Shown: piece after piece, positions 1-5,038 of the stretch
How positions within the stretch are numbered: the first letter of the stretch is position 1
How the letters are laid out: each line of letters begins with the position of its first letter
Origin: VRUB01 sp046758085
GTDB taxonomy: Bacteria > Pseudomonadota > Gammaproteobacteria > Acidiferrobacterales > SPGG2
Assembly: GCA_046758085.1 (NCBI GenBank)
Contig: JBHHZP010000203.1
Span: 1 to 5,160 of the forward strand
Length of the DNA: 5,160 nucleotides
Reading direction: 5' to 3'
Translations under genes and position numbers: made by a program
Notes under the pieces: model-generated
Database searches by the model: none
Seen by the model: only the letters and a program-made list of their open reading frames with translations
Told to the model about the DNA's origin: nothing

Positions 1-40
1 GGCCCGGACGCGCGGTGTCCTTACCGCGCCCCTTCGGGCG
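1..40. repeat. Two adjacent small hairpins at the left edge
   Basis: Two inverted repeats lie back to back. CGCGGT (11-16) pairs with ACCGCG (23-28) around a 6-nt loop, and CGCCC (27-31) pairs with GGGCG (36-40) around CTTC. They share two bases, so they would be alternative or closely stacked structures. Neither is followed by a convincing T-run on either strand, so I do not call a terminator. They lie at the outer end of the degenerate tandem array and may belong to it. No gene is visible here. Confidence 0.35.
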
Positions 41-366
41 TGTTCTTCGCCTTCGAGCCTCACTCGGCTTGAGTAAGGGGGTCTCAAAACAAAATCGAAC
101 ACCTTTTTCGTGTCTTCGGCGGCGCTGGTTCCTCGGCTTGACCAAGGGGCCAAAAAAACCACGTCAACTTCACCCTACTCAAGGCCACCGTCCTTTCCAG
201 CGCTCGGCTCGGCGAAAGGCGCCCTAAAAAAAAGCAAAATACAAACACCTTTTTCGCGCCTTCGGCTACGCTGGGTCCTCAGCTTGACCAGGGCGCATGA
301 AAAAAAGTAATTCAACCGCACCTTTTCGATGGCCTCTGGCGTTTCCCGCGGGCGGCTCGATAAACG
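36..366. repeat. Degenerate tandem array, step about 73 bp, 4-5 units
   Basis: This non-coding stretch consists of diverged repeats. The two best copies, at about 98-158 and 244-306, are offset by exactly 146 bp. Both begin AACACCTTTTTCG, continue with CTTCGGC, CGCTGG, TCCTC and GCTTGACCA, and end in a 7-base A-run. A-rich runs recur at 86-94, 152-158, 226-233 and 300-306, giving a step of roughly 70-74 bp, so 146 bp is two units. The intervening units (about 36-94, 160-235 and 310-366) are more diverged. The good copies also contain internal inverted segments, such as CTGG...CCAG, GCGCC...GGCGC and T-run...A-run. The short reading frames through it have repeat-derived composition and are not credible proteins. 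The array lies downstream of archease, on the side where its transcript ends. Function is unknown. Confidence 0.6.
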
Positions 367-387
367 CCTCGGCCCTCACCGCTCATT

Positions 388-446
388 TTTCCTCGCTACT
401 GGGCACTAGCTACTCGCTACTGAATTTTATTTACTTGCTACTCGCA
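388..446. repeat. Short direct-repeat cluster CTCGCTACTG / GCTACTCGC
   Basis: CTCGCTACTG occurs at 392-401 and again at 413-422. The overlapping motif GCTACTCGC occurs at 409-417 and 437-445. The cluster abuts the stop codon of archease (447-449), so it would be in the 3' untranslated region of that gene's transcript. The repeats are too short and too close for a CRISPR array. No hairpin followed by a T-run was found here on the archease strand, so the terminator of this operon is not identified. Confidence 0.5.
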
Positions 447-869
447 TTAAACGTCGACCACACACTGAGCGACCCAGGTTCCGTCTGCATGACGGCCTAC
501 GCGCAGAGCGGTGTAGGTGGCGCCCTTGACTTCCACGGCAGGCTGGTGCTTGTCTCTATTCACGGTTTCGCCCCAGGCCCGGGCGTGTAAGCGTTTACCG
601 GTCCCGTCGACCTCGAACCGGCTGAACAGCATTTTACGCGTTGCCATCTCGTATACCAGGGCATTCAGCCAATCGGCCAGCAAGAGCTCATCGTCGGGCG
701 CTTCACAGGCGATTTCGATTTCCTTTGTAACTTCGACTATCTGTGGATCTGTAATCACCGCGGTCATCGCCACCGCGGCCTGCTCGAACGCTTCGTTCCT
801 CGAGTTGCCGAAGCCGCGTACGCCCATATCGGCTTCATGCGAGAAATGTTCCCAACGAGCTTCAGCCAT
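447..869 (-). CDS. Archease (RtcB RNA-ligase activating protein)
   Basis: The 140-residue product is a full-length archease. Family members promote guanylylation and multiple turnover of the RNA ligase RtcB, which joins 2',3'-cyclic phosphate and 5'-OH ends in tRNA splicing and RNA repair in the cytoplasm. Visible hallmarks are the N-terminal HEADMGVRGFG block (residues 11-21), the acidic D59/D60 followed by LLADWLNALVYE (63-74), the HQPAVEVKGATYTAL segment (108-122) and a C-terminal hydrophobic strand ending in Asp-Val, where the Asp is expected to be a metal ligand. Position 120 is Thr where I expect His in many relatives. The ATG at 869 was chosen because the family begins here; the frame stays open far upstream, but that extension overlaps the phosphoribosyltransferase gene and has no family match. 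The gap to that gene is 16 bp, and AGGATCGGG overlapping its stop may serve as a weak ribosome site. RtcB is not in the window. Confidence 0.9.
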   Translation of the reverse strand: MAEARWEHFSHEADMGVRGFGNSRNEAFEQAAVAMTAVITDPQIVEVTKEIEIACEAPDDELLLADWLNALVYEMATRKMLFSRFEVDGTGKRLHARAWGETVNRDKHQPAVEVKGATYTALRVGRHADGTWVAQCVVDV

Positions 870-885
870 CCGTGCGCGCCCGATC

Positions 886-1542
886 CTACGCAGGGACTTT
901 CGATGATTCAGGGAAGAACGGCTCCAGTATGCTGAGCACCTCGTCTTCGTCCACATCGGACCACCGCTCGTAAGCGTCGGCCACTGCGAAGCTCGAGCCA
1001 CCGCAAATGTTAGGGCAGTAAAGTGCGGTGACCTCGGCGGCGATCTCGCGCGCGGCACAGGCATGAGCGGTGGGGACCGCAACAACGATCTGTTCGGCCC
1101 CCGCATTCCTTACGGCTTCGATCGCAACCCGCATGGTGAATCCCGAGGCAAGGCCGTCGTCAACCAGCATGACCGGCCGCCCCGAGAGCGCCGGCAGCGG
1201 GCGGTTGGCACGAAGCCGTCGCAACCGGCGGGTAACCTTGGCAGTTGTCGCCTCGATCCCGTCCCGGATATCCATTTGGCTCAACGCGAGACGCGGTAGC
1301 AGCGCTTCATTGAGTCGTACGGTGCCGTCGAACGCGACGGCTCCGTAACCCGCCTCGGTGTTCCACGGCAGCGTGATCTTGCTGACGACTGCCAGCTCCA
1401 ATCGCGCGCCCAGGCGGGGAGCGATCGCAGCCGCCACCGGCACCCCACCGGCGGGGATGCCCAGTATCAGCGGTTGCGCGACGCCAAGACCTTGGAGCAT
1501 ATCGGCGAGCACCTCTCCGGCGTGGGTGCGATCGCGAAACAC
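886..1542 (-). CDS. Phosphoribosyltransferase-family protein, archease-associated type
   Basis: This is a type I phosphoribosyltransferase-fold protein of 218 residues from the GTG at 1542. The PRPP loop is VMLVDDGLASGFTM (residues 124-137), with the adjacent acidic pair D128-D129. Earlier blocks are LGIPAGGVPVA (27-37) and SKITLPWNTEAGYGAVAF. The C-terminal part includes SFAVADAYERWSDVDEDEV. The substrate is unknown, and these proteins commonly sit beside archease/RtcB genes. Start choice is uncertain. GTG 1542 gives VFRDRTHAG, where the family usually begins (MFRDR..AG). An in-frame ATG at 1596 would add 18 residues without family resemblance and would coincide with the start point predicted from the upstream FNR-type box. 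Neither start has a good Shine-Dalgarno sequence. The gene lies 155 bp after the radical SAM stop (101 bp if ATG 1596 is used) and 16 bp before archease, so it is probably co-transcribed with archease. Confidence 0.87.
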   Translation of the reverse strand: MFRDRTHAGEVLADMLQGLGVAQPLILGIPAGGVPVAAAIAPRLGARLELAVVSKITLPWNTEAGYGAVAFDGTVRLNEALLPRLALSQMDIRDGIEATTAKVTRRLRRLRANRPLPALSGRPVMLVDDGLASGFTMRVAIEAVRNAGAEQIVVAVPTAHACAAREIAAEVTALYCPNICGGSSFAVADAYERWSDVDEDEVLSILEPFFPESSKVPA

Positions 1543-1630
1543 GCCCGTACGATCGCCAAGTCGCGTTAACGTATGAATAGATCCGCCAGATTGCATTGCT
1601 GATTCAAACCACGCTCGGAGGACGATGACG

Positions 1631-1644
1631 TTGATGCAGATCAA
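1631..1644 (-). promoter_or_regulatory. Perfect FNR/ANR-type box TTGAT-GCAG-ATCAA
   Basis: The sequence matches the FNR/ANR/DNR consensus TTGAT-N4-ATCAA at all ten fixed positions and lies in the short gap between the radical SAM and phosphoribosyltransferase genes. On the minus strand, a -10-like TTGAAT (1607-1602, four of six matches) follows with its centre 33 bp from the box centre. That is close to class II activator geometry and predicts a start of transcription near 1595. FNR-type regulators activate or repress in response to oxygen or nitric oxide. The palindrome is symmetric, but only the leftward direction leads into a gene on the sense strand. Confidence 0.6.
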
Positions 1645-1697
1645 CCAGAACGCCGGGACCGTGCGGACCGTTCGTGTTCCGCGGCGGTGATTAGCCC

Positions 1698-2798
1698 TCA
1701 GGCTGCGAAGTCCTTCAGGCGCACCGGCATGCGTCGCGCCCCCCACGTCCCGGGCTTGCCCTCAAATATGCCCGCGCACGGCGTTCCGCAAGCTTTGCAA
1801 GCGCCCTTGTCGTCCAGGTTCCAGGCCGTCAGCACATACCAGTCGCGACCGATCAGTTTCTCACCGCATTGGTGGCAATAGGTGCTGCCCCCTGCCTCGT
1901 CGTGGACATTGCCCGTATAGACGTAGTGCAGGCCATTGTCCATCGCGATCTTCCGCGCACGCGTAAGCGCCGACGCAGGGGTATGGGAATGGTCCATCAT
2001 CTTCCAATCCGGATGGAAGGCTGTGAAATGCCAGGGCACATCGGGCCCGAGGTGCTCGACGCCCCACTGCGTCATTTCCTCGAGCTCCTTGTCCGAATCG
2101 TTCTCGCCTGGGATCAGCAATGTAGTGATCTCGAACCAGACGTCGGTCTCGTGTTTGAGATATCTGAGCGTGTCCAGCACCGGTTGCAGATGACCGCCAC
2201 AGATCTTGTAGTAGAAATCTTCCGTGAACGCCTTCAGATCGACATTGGCGGCATCCATGTAGTCGAAGAACTGGTTACCCGCTTGTTCCGTAATGTAGCC
2301 GGCTGTGACCGCCACCGACTTGATGTCGTACTCGCGACAAGCCTTGGCCACGTCGATCGCATACTCCAGGAAAATGACCGGGTCGTTATAGGTGTAGGCC
2401 ACACTGCGGCATCCGAGTCGGTGTGCCGCCTTGGCGATCTTCTCCGGTGATGCCTCATCGGCAAGCGTGTCGATCTCGCGGGATTTGCTGATGTCCCAGT
2501 TTTGACAGAACTTGCATGCCAGATTGCAACCGGCGGTGCCAAAGGACAGGATTGGCGTACCGGGCAAGTAATGATTGAGCGGCTTCTTCTCGATCGGATC
2601 GACGCAGTATCCGCTGGAACGCCCATACGTGGTAAGGACGATTCGATCGTTCTGATTGGCACGAACGAAACACAGCCCGCGCTGACCTTGGCGTAGCTTG
2701 CAAAAGCGTGGGCAAACGTCACACTGTACGCGGCCATCCGCGAGCTTATGCCAGTAGCGGGTCGGTACGGCCCCGCCCAAATCCACTTGCTGCTTCAT
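1698..2798 (-). CDS. AmmeMemoRadiSam system radical SAM enzyme
   Basis: This 366-residue protein matches the radical SAM member of the AmmeMemoRadiSam trio, related to the pyruvate formate-lyase-activating enzyme-like family. The SAM-binding [4Fe-4S] motif is CNLACKFC (C91, C95, C98), preceded by FGTAG and followed by QNWDIS. An N-terminal cysteine group, CDVCPRFC plus C43 (C26, C29, C33, C43), and a C-terminal group (C308, C311, C334, C337, C341) could bind zinc or auxiliary Fe-S clusters. Other barrel segments are AYTYNDPVIFLEY, VTAGYI, NVDLKAF, LLIPGEND and FHPDWKM. The substrate is unknown. The ATG at 2798 is supported by GAGGA (2808-2804) six bases upstream; a longer reading frame to 2858 lacks this and adds low-complexity residues. 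It is divergent from the Memo and AMMECR1 genes, with which it is presumed to function. Confidence 0.93.
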   Translation of the reverse strand: MKQQVDLGGAVPTRYWHKLADGRVQCDVCPRFCKLRQGQRGLCFVRANQNDRIVLTTYGRSSGYCVDPIEKKPLNHYLPGTPILSFGTAGCNLACKFCQNWDISKSREIDTLADEASPEKIAKAAHRLGCRSVAYTYNDPVIFLEYAIDVAKACREYDIKSVAVTAGYITEQAGNQFFDYMDAANVDLKAFTEDFYYKICGGHLQPVLDTLRYLKHETDVWFEITTLLIPGENDSDKELEEMTQWGVEHLGPDVPWHFTAFHPDWKMMDHSHTPASALTRARKIAMDNGLHYVYTGNVHDEAGGSTYCHQCGEKLIGRDWYVLTAWNLDDKGACKACGTPCAGIFEGKPGTWGARRMPVRLKDFAA

Positions 2799-2803
2799 TG
2801 CAG

Positions 2804-2808
2804 TCCTC
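2804..2808 (-). promoter_or_regulatory. Shine-Dalgarno site of the radical SAM gene
   Basis: On the minus strand GAGGA is followed by five bases and then ATG at 2798. This is the strongest ribosome site in the left arm. It decides the start against the longer open frame reaching 2858. It begins three bases after the 17-bp palindrome at 2812-2828. Confidence 0.7.
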
Positions 2809-2811
2809 GCC

Positions 2812-2828
2812 AGAGCGCATGGCGCTCT
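2812..2828 (-). promoter_or_regulatory. 17-bp palindrome in the radical SAM leader
   Basis: AGAGCGC (2812-2818) and GCGCTCT (2822-2828) are perfect inverted arms around a 3-bp centre. The element lies 14-30 bases before the radical SAM start codon and three bases before its Shine-Dalgarno sequence. As DNA it has the form of an operator for a dimeric repressor; as RNA it could form a 7-bp tight hairpin beside the ribosome site. Which of these, if either, applies cannot be told from the sequence. Confidence 0.45.
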
Positions 2829-2840
2829 CGCACATGGGCC

Positions 2841-2871
2841 TCTATATGGAGGTCGCAACGTCCGAATGCAA
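2841..2871 (-). promoter_or_regulatory. Possible leftward promoter for the radical SAM gene
   Basis: On the minus strand TTGCAT (2871-2866) and TATAGA (2846-2841) resemble sigma-70 -35 and -10 elements, with a longer than ideal 19-bp spacer. A start near 2834 would give a leader of about 36 bases that includes the 17-bp palindrome. The matches are only three and four of six, so this is a weak call. Confidence 0.2.
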
Positions 2872-2967
2872 ACCTCACCCCAACGGATACACCCGGCCGT
2901 TTTCCGGCGGCGACACGGATTGATACTTGCGCCCCCGATTCAGGAATTGTTTTATCTATCAAGTGCT

Positions 2968-3002
2968 TCGCGCCCCGCGAGTGGCGGCTTTGCGCTGCCG
3001 CC
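2968..3002. repeat. Two adjacent GC-rich inverted repeats
   Basis: TCGCG (2968-2972) pairs with CGCGA (2976-2980) around CCC. Immediately after it, GGCGGC (2983-2988) pairs with GCCGCC (2997-3002) around an 8-base loop. They lie midway between the divergent genes. No T-run follows on either strand, so they are not typical intrinsic terminators; they could be binding sites or leader structure. Confidence 0.4.
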
Positions 3003-3075
3003 GTAATTAAAGGTTACACCCATTGCTTGCAAAAATAACCGTCTGGCTGCATGTTTAGCGTTATCACACCCACGC

Positions 3076-3080
3076 GAGGG
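3076..3080 (+). promoter_or_regulatory. Shine-Dalgarno site of the Memo-like gene
   Basis: GAGGG is followed by seven bases and then ATG at 3088. The spacing is good and supports this start. Confidence 0.65.
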
Positions 3081-3087
3081 CAAGACA

Positions 3088-3873
3088 ATGACGGGTGTCA
3101 GGCGACCGGCAGTAGCCGGTACGTTTTATCCGGCAGAGCGCAGCAGGCTGCAAACAATGGTGGGGGGGTTCCTGAGTGAGGTCCGCACCACCGGCTCTGT
3201 GCCGAAAGCGATCATTGCCCCGCATGCGGGCTACATTTACTCGGGCCCGGTGGCCGCCAGTGCCTACGCCTTGCTCGCTCCGGCACGTGAGTCGATCACG
3301 CGAGTGGTGCTGCTGGGACCGGCGCACCGTGCGCCACTGAGAGGCCTGGCACTGCCAAGCGCCGACCGCCTGGCCACCCCGCTGGGCGAGGTACCCGTGG
3401 ACAAAGATGCGATTGCCAAAATTGCTGACCTGCCGCAGGTGCAGGTCATGAATCAAGCGCACAGCGAGGAGCACAGCCTGGAGGTGCATTTGCCGTTTCT
3501 GCAGTCCGTTCTCGATCATTTCTCACTGGTGCCGCTGGCGGTCGGCCAAGCGGAGCCCGAGGAAGTTGGCGAGGTGCTGGAGCGCTTGTGGGATGGGCCG
3601 GAAACGCTCATTGTTATCAGTTCCGACTTGAGTCATTACCATGACTACGATACCGCGCGGCGTCTGGACAGTGCGACCTCACGCGCCATCGAGCAGCTGC
3701 GACCGCAGGACATCGGTTACGAGCAGGCGTGTGGCCGCATACCTATTAATGGGCTCCTCCATGTGGCGCGCAAGCGCGGGATGAAGGCCAAAACGGTTGA
3801 TCTGCGAAGCTCGGGGGATACCGCGGGTCCGCGTGACCAGGTGGTCGGCTACGGTGCCTATGTCTTCGAGTAA
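3088..3873 (+). CDS. AmmeMemoRadiSam system protein B (Memo-like)
   Basis: This is a 261-residue Memo family protein with the fold of LigB-type extradiol dioxygenases. The human relative MEMO1 binds metal (iron or copper have been reported), and the bacterial function is not established. Visible family blocks are RRPAVAGTFYP (5-15), APHAGYIYSGPVAASAY (44-60, with H46), LLGPAHR (75-81, with H80), EEHSLEVHLPFLQ (127-139, with H129 and H134), ISSDLSHYHDY (177-187, with D180 and H183) and ACGRIPI (214-220, with C215). These retain the His/Asp/Cys residues expected at the pocket, so the protein should be intact. Length matches the bacterial family. It overlaps the next gene by 14 bp, suggesting translational coupling. 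A run of seven G at 3162-3168 lies early in the gene. Confidence 0.95.
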   Translation: MTGVRRPAVAGTFYPAERSRLQTMVGGFLSEVRTTGSVPKAIIAPHAGYIYSGPVAASAYALLAPARESITRVVLLGPAHRAPLRGLALPSADRLATPLGEVPVDKDAIAKIADLPQVQVMNQAHSEEHSLEVHLPFLQSVLDHFSLVPLAVGQAEPEEVGEVLERLWDGPETLIVISSDLSHYHDYDTARRLDSATSRAIEQLRPQDIGYEQACGRIPINGLLHVARKRGMKAKTVDLRSSGDTAGPRDQVVGYGAYVFE

Positions 3874-4435
3874 TACCGGCTCAATGCTCTCGCCCGCAGA
3901 TCGGCAAGCACTGTTGCAGCTTGCCGAAACGTCGATCAAGATAGGACTTGGCGGCGACAGACTGCGTATCGACCCTACGGAGTACTCCCCGATCCTGCAG
4001 CAGCCCGGAGCCAGTTTTGTGACAATCAAGGTCCGTCACGAGCTTCACGGTTGTATCGGAACACTGGAACGCGTACGCGTGCTGGCGATCGACGTCGTGC
4101 AAAACGCGTATGCTGCGGCATTTCGCGATCCGCGTTTTTCACCATTAACCGAACCGGAGTTCGAGCACTTGCATGTGCACATCTCGGTATTGGGTCGCCC
4201 GGAGTCCATCGAGTTCGCCTCCGAGCGCGACCTGATCGAACAATTGCGCCCCGGCGTTGACGGTGTCATTTTGCAGGAGGGATCGTGTCGGGCCACGTTC
4301 CTGCCGGCCGTGTGGGAGTCGTTGCCGGATCCCAACGAGTTCATGCAGCAACTCAAATGCAAGGCGGGGCTGTCCGCAGATCACTGGTCTGACAAGATAA
4401 CGGTGCAGCGCTACACCACGGAGAGCATTCCCTAG
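3860..4435 (+). CDS. AmmeMemoRadiSam system protein A (AMMECR1-like)
   Basis: This is a 191-residue protein of the AMMECR1 domain family, whose human member is AMMECR1. The biochemical activity of the domain is unknown. The family core is clear: FVTIKVRHELHGCIGTLE (53-70), DVVQNAYAAAFRDPRFSPLTEPE (78-100), HVHISVLGRPESIEF (105-119), PGVDGVILQEGSCRATFLPAVWESLPDP (131-158) and the C-terminal LKCKAGLSADHW (165-176). The hallmark six-residue motif LRGCIG reads LHGCIG here (62-67), an Arg-to-His change. The ATG at 3860 lies inside the end of the Memo gene; AGGTGG at 3839-3844 is 15 bases away, which is far for a ribosome site. An ATG at 3884 would give 183 residues and is a fair alternative. The Memo-AMMECR1 order and overlap mark a shared operon. 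Confidence 0.94.
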   Translation: MSSSNTGSMLSPADRQALLQLAETSIKIGLGGDRLRIDPTEYSPILQQPGASFVTIKVRHELHGCIGTLERVRVLAIDVVQNAYAAAFRDPRFSPLTEPEFEHLHVHISVLGRPESIEFASERDLIEQLRPGVDGVILQEGSCRATFLPAVWESLPDPNEFMQQLKCKAGLSADHWSDKITVQRYTTESIP

Positions 4436-4464
4436 CTTTGCAGCGGTCTGTGGATGCCTGCGTG

Positions 4465-5022
4465 ATGTCACGGTCGATGGATCCCGGCGATAGCGAGCGT
4501 CGAAAATGGCGCAATCTCAAACGCCAGCGACCGCCTGAGATCGAAATAGCGGGGCCGGGGCAAGAATCCGTTTGGGATTACCCGCGACCGCCGAGGGTGG
4601 AGGCGGTCGGGGCACGCCTGCGGGTCCTGTGTGGCGGCATCGATCTGGCTGATACCCGGTGCGCCTACCGCGTCATCGAAACCGCCAACCCCCCCGTCTA
4701 TTACCTGCCGCCAACGGACGTGCGCAGGGAATACCTCGAGCCCGGTGATCGCGAAAGCCTTTGTGAGTGGAAAGGGGTGGCGCGATACTGGTCAGTGCGC
4801 GTGGGGGGACGAATCGCGCAACACGCCGCCTGGAGTTACCCTGACCCCGATGCGGGCTTTGAGCTGATTCGCGATTTCATTGCCTTTTACGCCGGCAAGA
4901 TGGAGGCGTGCTTTGTGGCTGGGGAGCGCGTGAGACCGCAACCCGGTGGCTACTATGGCGGTTGGATCACCGCCGGCGTCGTGGGCCCCTTCAAGGGGCC
5001 GCCCGGCACGGAGGGCTGGTAG
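4465..5022 (+). CDS. DUF427 domain protein
   Basis: This 185-residue protein contains a DUF427 domain, a small beta-rich family of unknown function. Family features are ESVWDYPRPPRVE (34-46), LADTRCAYRVIETANPPVYYLPPTDV (61-86), CEWKGVARYWSV (100-111), AAWSYPDPDAGFELI (121-135), AFYAGKMEACFVAGERVRPQPGGYYGGWIT (140-169) and VVGPFKGPPGTEGW at the C-terminus. The first 30 residues are basic and not recognisable. The start is uncertain: ATG 4465, ATG 4477, GTG 4450 or 4462, or TTG 4438, none with a clear Shine-Dalgarno sequence. It begins 29 bp after the AMMECR1-like stop on the same strand, so co-transcription is likely. Membership of the AmmeMemoRadiSam pathway is inferred from position only and may be incidental. 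No signal peptide or membrane segment is visible, so it is probably cytoplasmic. Confidence 0.88.
   Translation: MSRSMDPGDSERRKWRNLKRQRPPEIEIAGPGQESVWDYPRPPRVEAVGARLRVLCGGIDLADTRCAYRVIETANPPVYYLPPTDVRREYLEPGDRESLCEWKGVARYWSVRVGGRIAQHAAWSYPDPDAGFELIRDFIAFYAGKMEACFVAGERVRPQPGGYYGGWITAGVVGPFKGPPGTEGW
4984..5000 (+). repeat. Perfect hairpin inside the 3' end of the DUF427 gene
   Basis: GGCCCCTT and AAGGGGCC are perfect inverted arms around a single central C. The segment encodes the conserved GPFKG motif, so the symmetry is probably a by-product of codon choice. No T-run follows, so it is not called a terminator. Confidence 0.4.
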
Positions 5023-5038
5023 CACGCGGCGCGCATTA

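Larger units (their letters stand above)
2799..3087. promoter_or_regulatory. Divergent intergenic region between the two arms
   Basis: This 289-bp gap must hold the promoters for both arms. It contains the radical SAM leader signals, a TTGATA...TATCAA inverted pair (2920-2925 and 2957-2962), two adjacent GC-rich hairpins (2968-3002) and an AT-richer stretch at 3004-3060. For the rightward genes a possible but poor promoter is TTGCAA (3027-3032) with CATGTT (3050-3055), spacer 17 bp. I see no convincing protein-coding frame in the gap. Confidence 0.5.

Noticed and set aside
150..310. Intrinsic terminators at the A-runs (T-runs on the archease strand)
   Set aside because: No stable hairpin precedes the T-runs at 306-300, 233-226 or 158-152 on the minus strand.
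36..446. CRISPR array
   Set aside because: The repeated units are diverged along their whole length, with no constant repeat alternating with unique spacers, and no cas gene is present.
1..446. RtcB RNA ligase beside archease
   Set aside because: It was expected from the usual neighbourhood, but no part of it is present; it may lie beyond the left edge.
15..590. Three overlapping plus-strand reading frames in the left repeat region
   Set aside because: They run through the degenerate repeats, have basic Pro/Ser/Lys-rich composition, lack ribosome sites, and one runs into the archease gene on the other strand.
517..906. Plus-strand reading frame opposite archease
   Set aside because: It is antisense to a well-supported gene and has low-complexity Ser/Ala-rich composition.
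870..1106. N-terminal extension of the archease frame
   Set aside because: It lies over the phosphoribosyltransferase gene in another frame, and the added residues are rich in Arg, Ser and Pro with no family resemblance. Archease homology begins at the ATG at 869.
1869..2450. Long plus-strand reading frame (193 codons) opposite the radical SAM gene
   Set aside because: It is fully antisense to a clear family member and shows no recognisable domain. It is a shadow frame of GC-rich coding sequence.
4984..5000. Terminator hairpin for the rightward operon
   Set aside because: It lies inside the DUF427 coding sequence, encodes the conserved GPFKG motif, and is not followed by a T-run.
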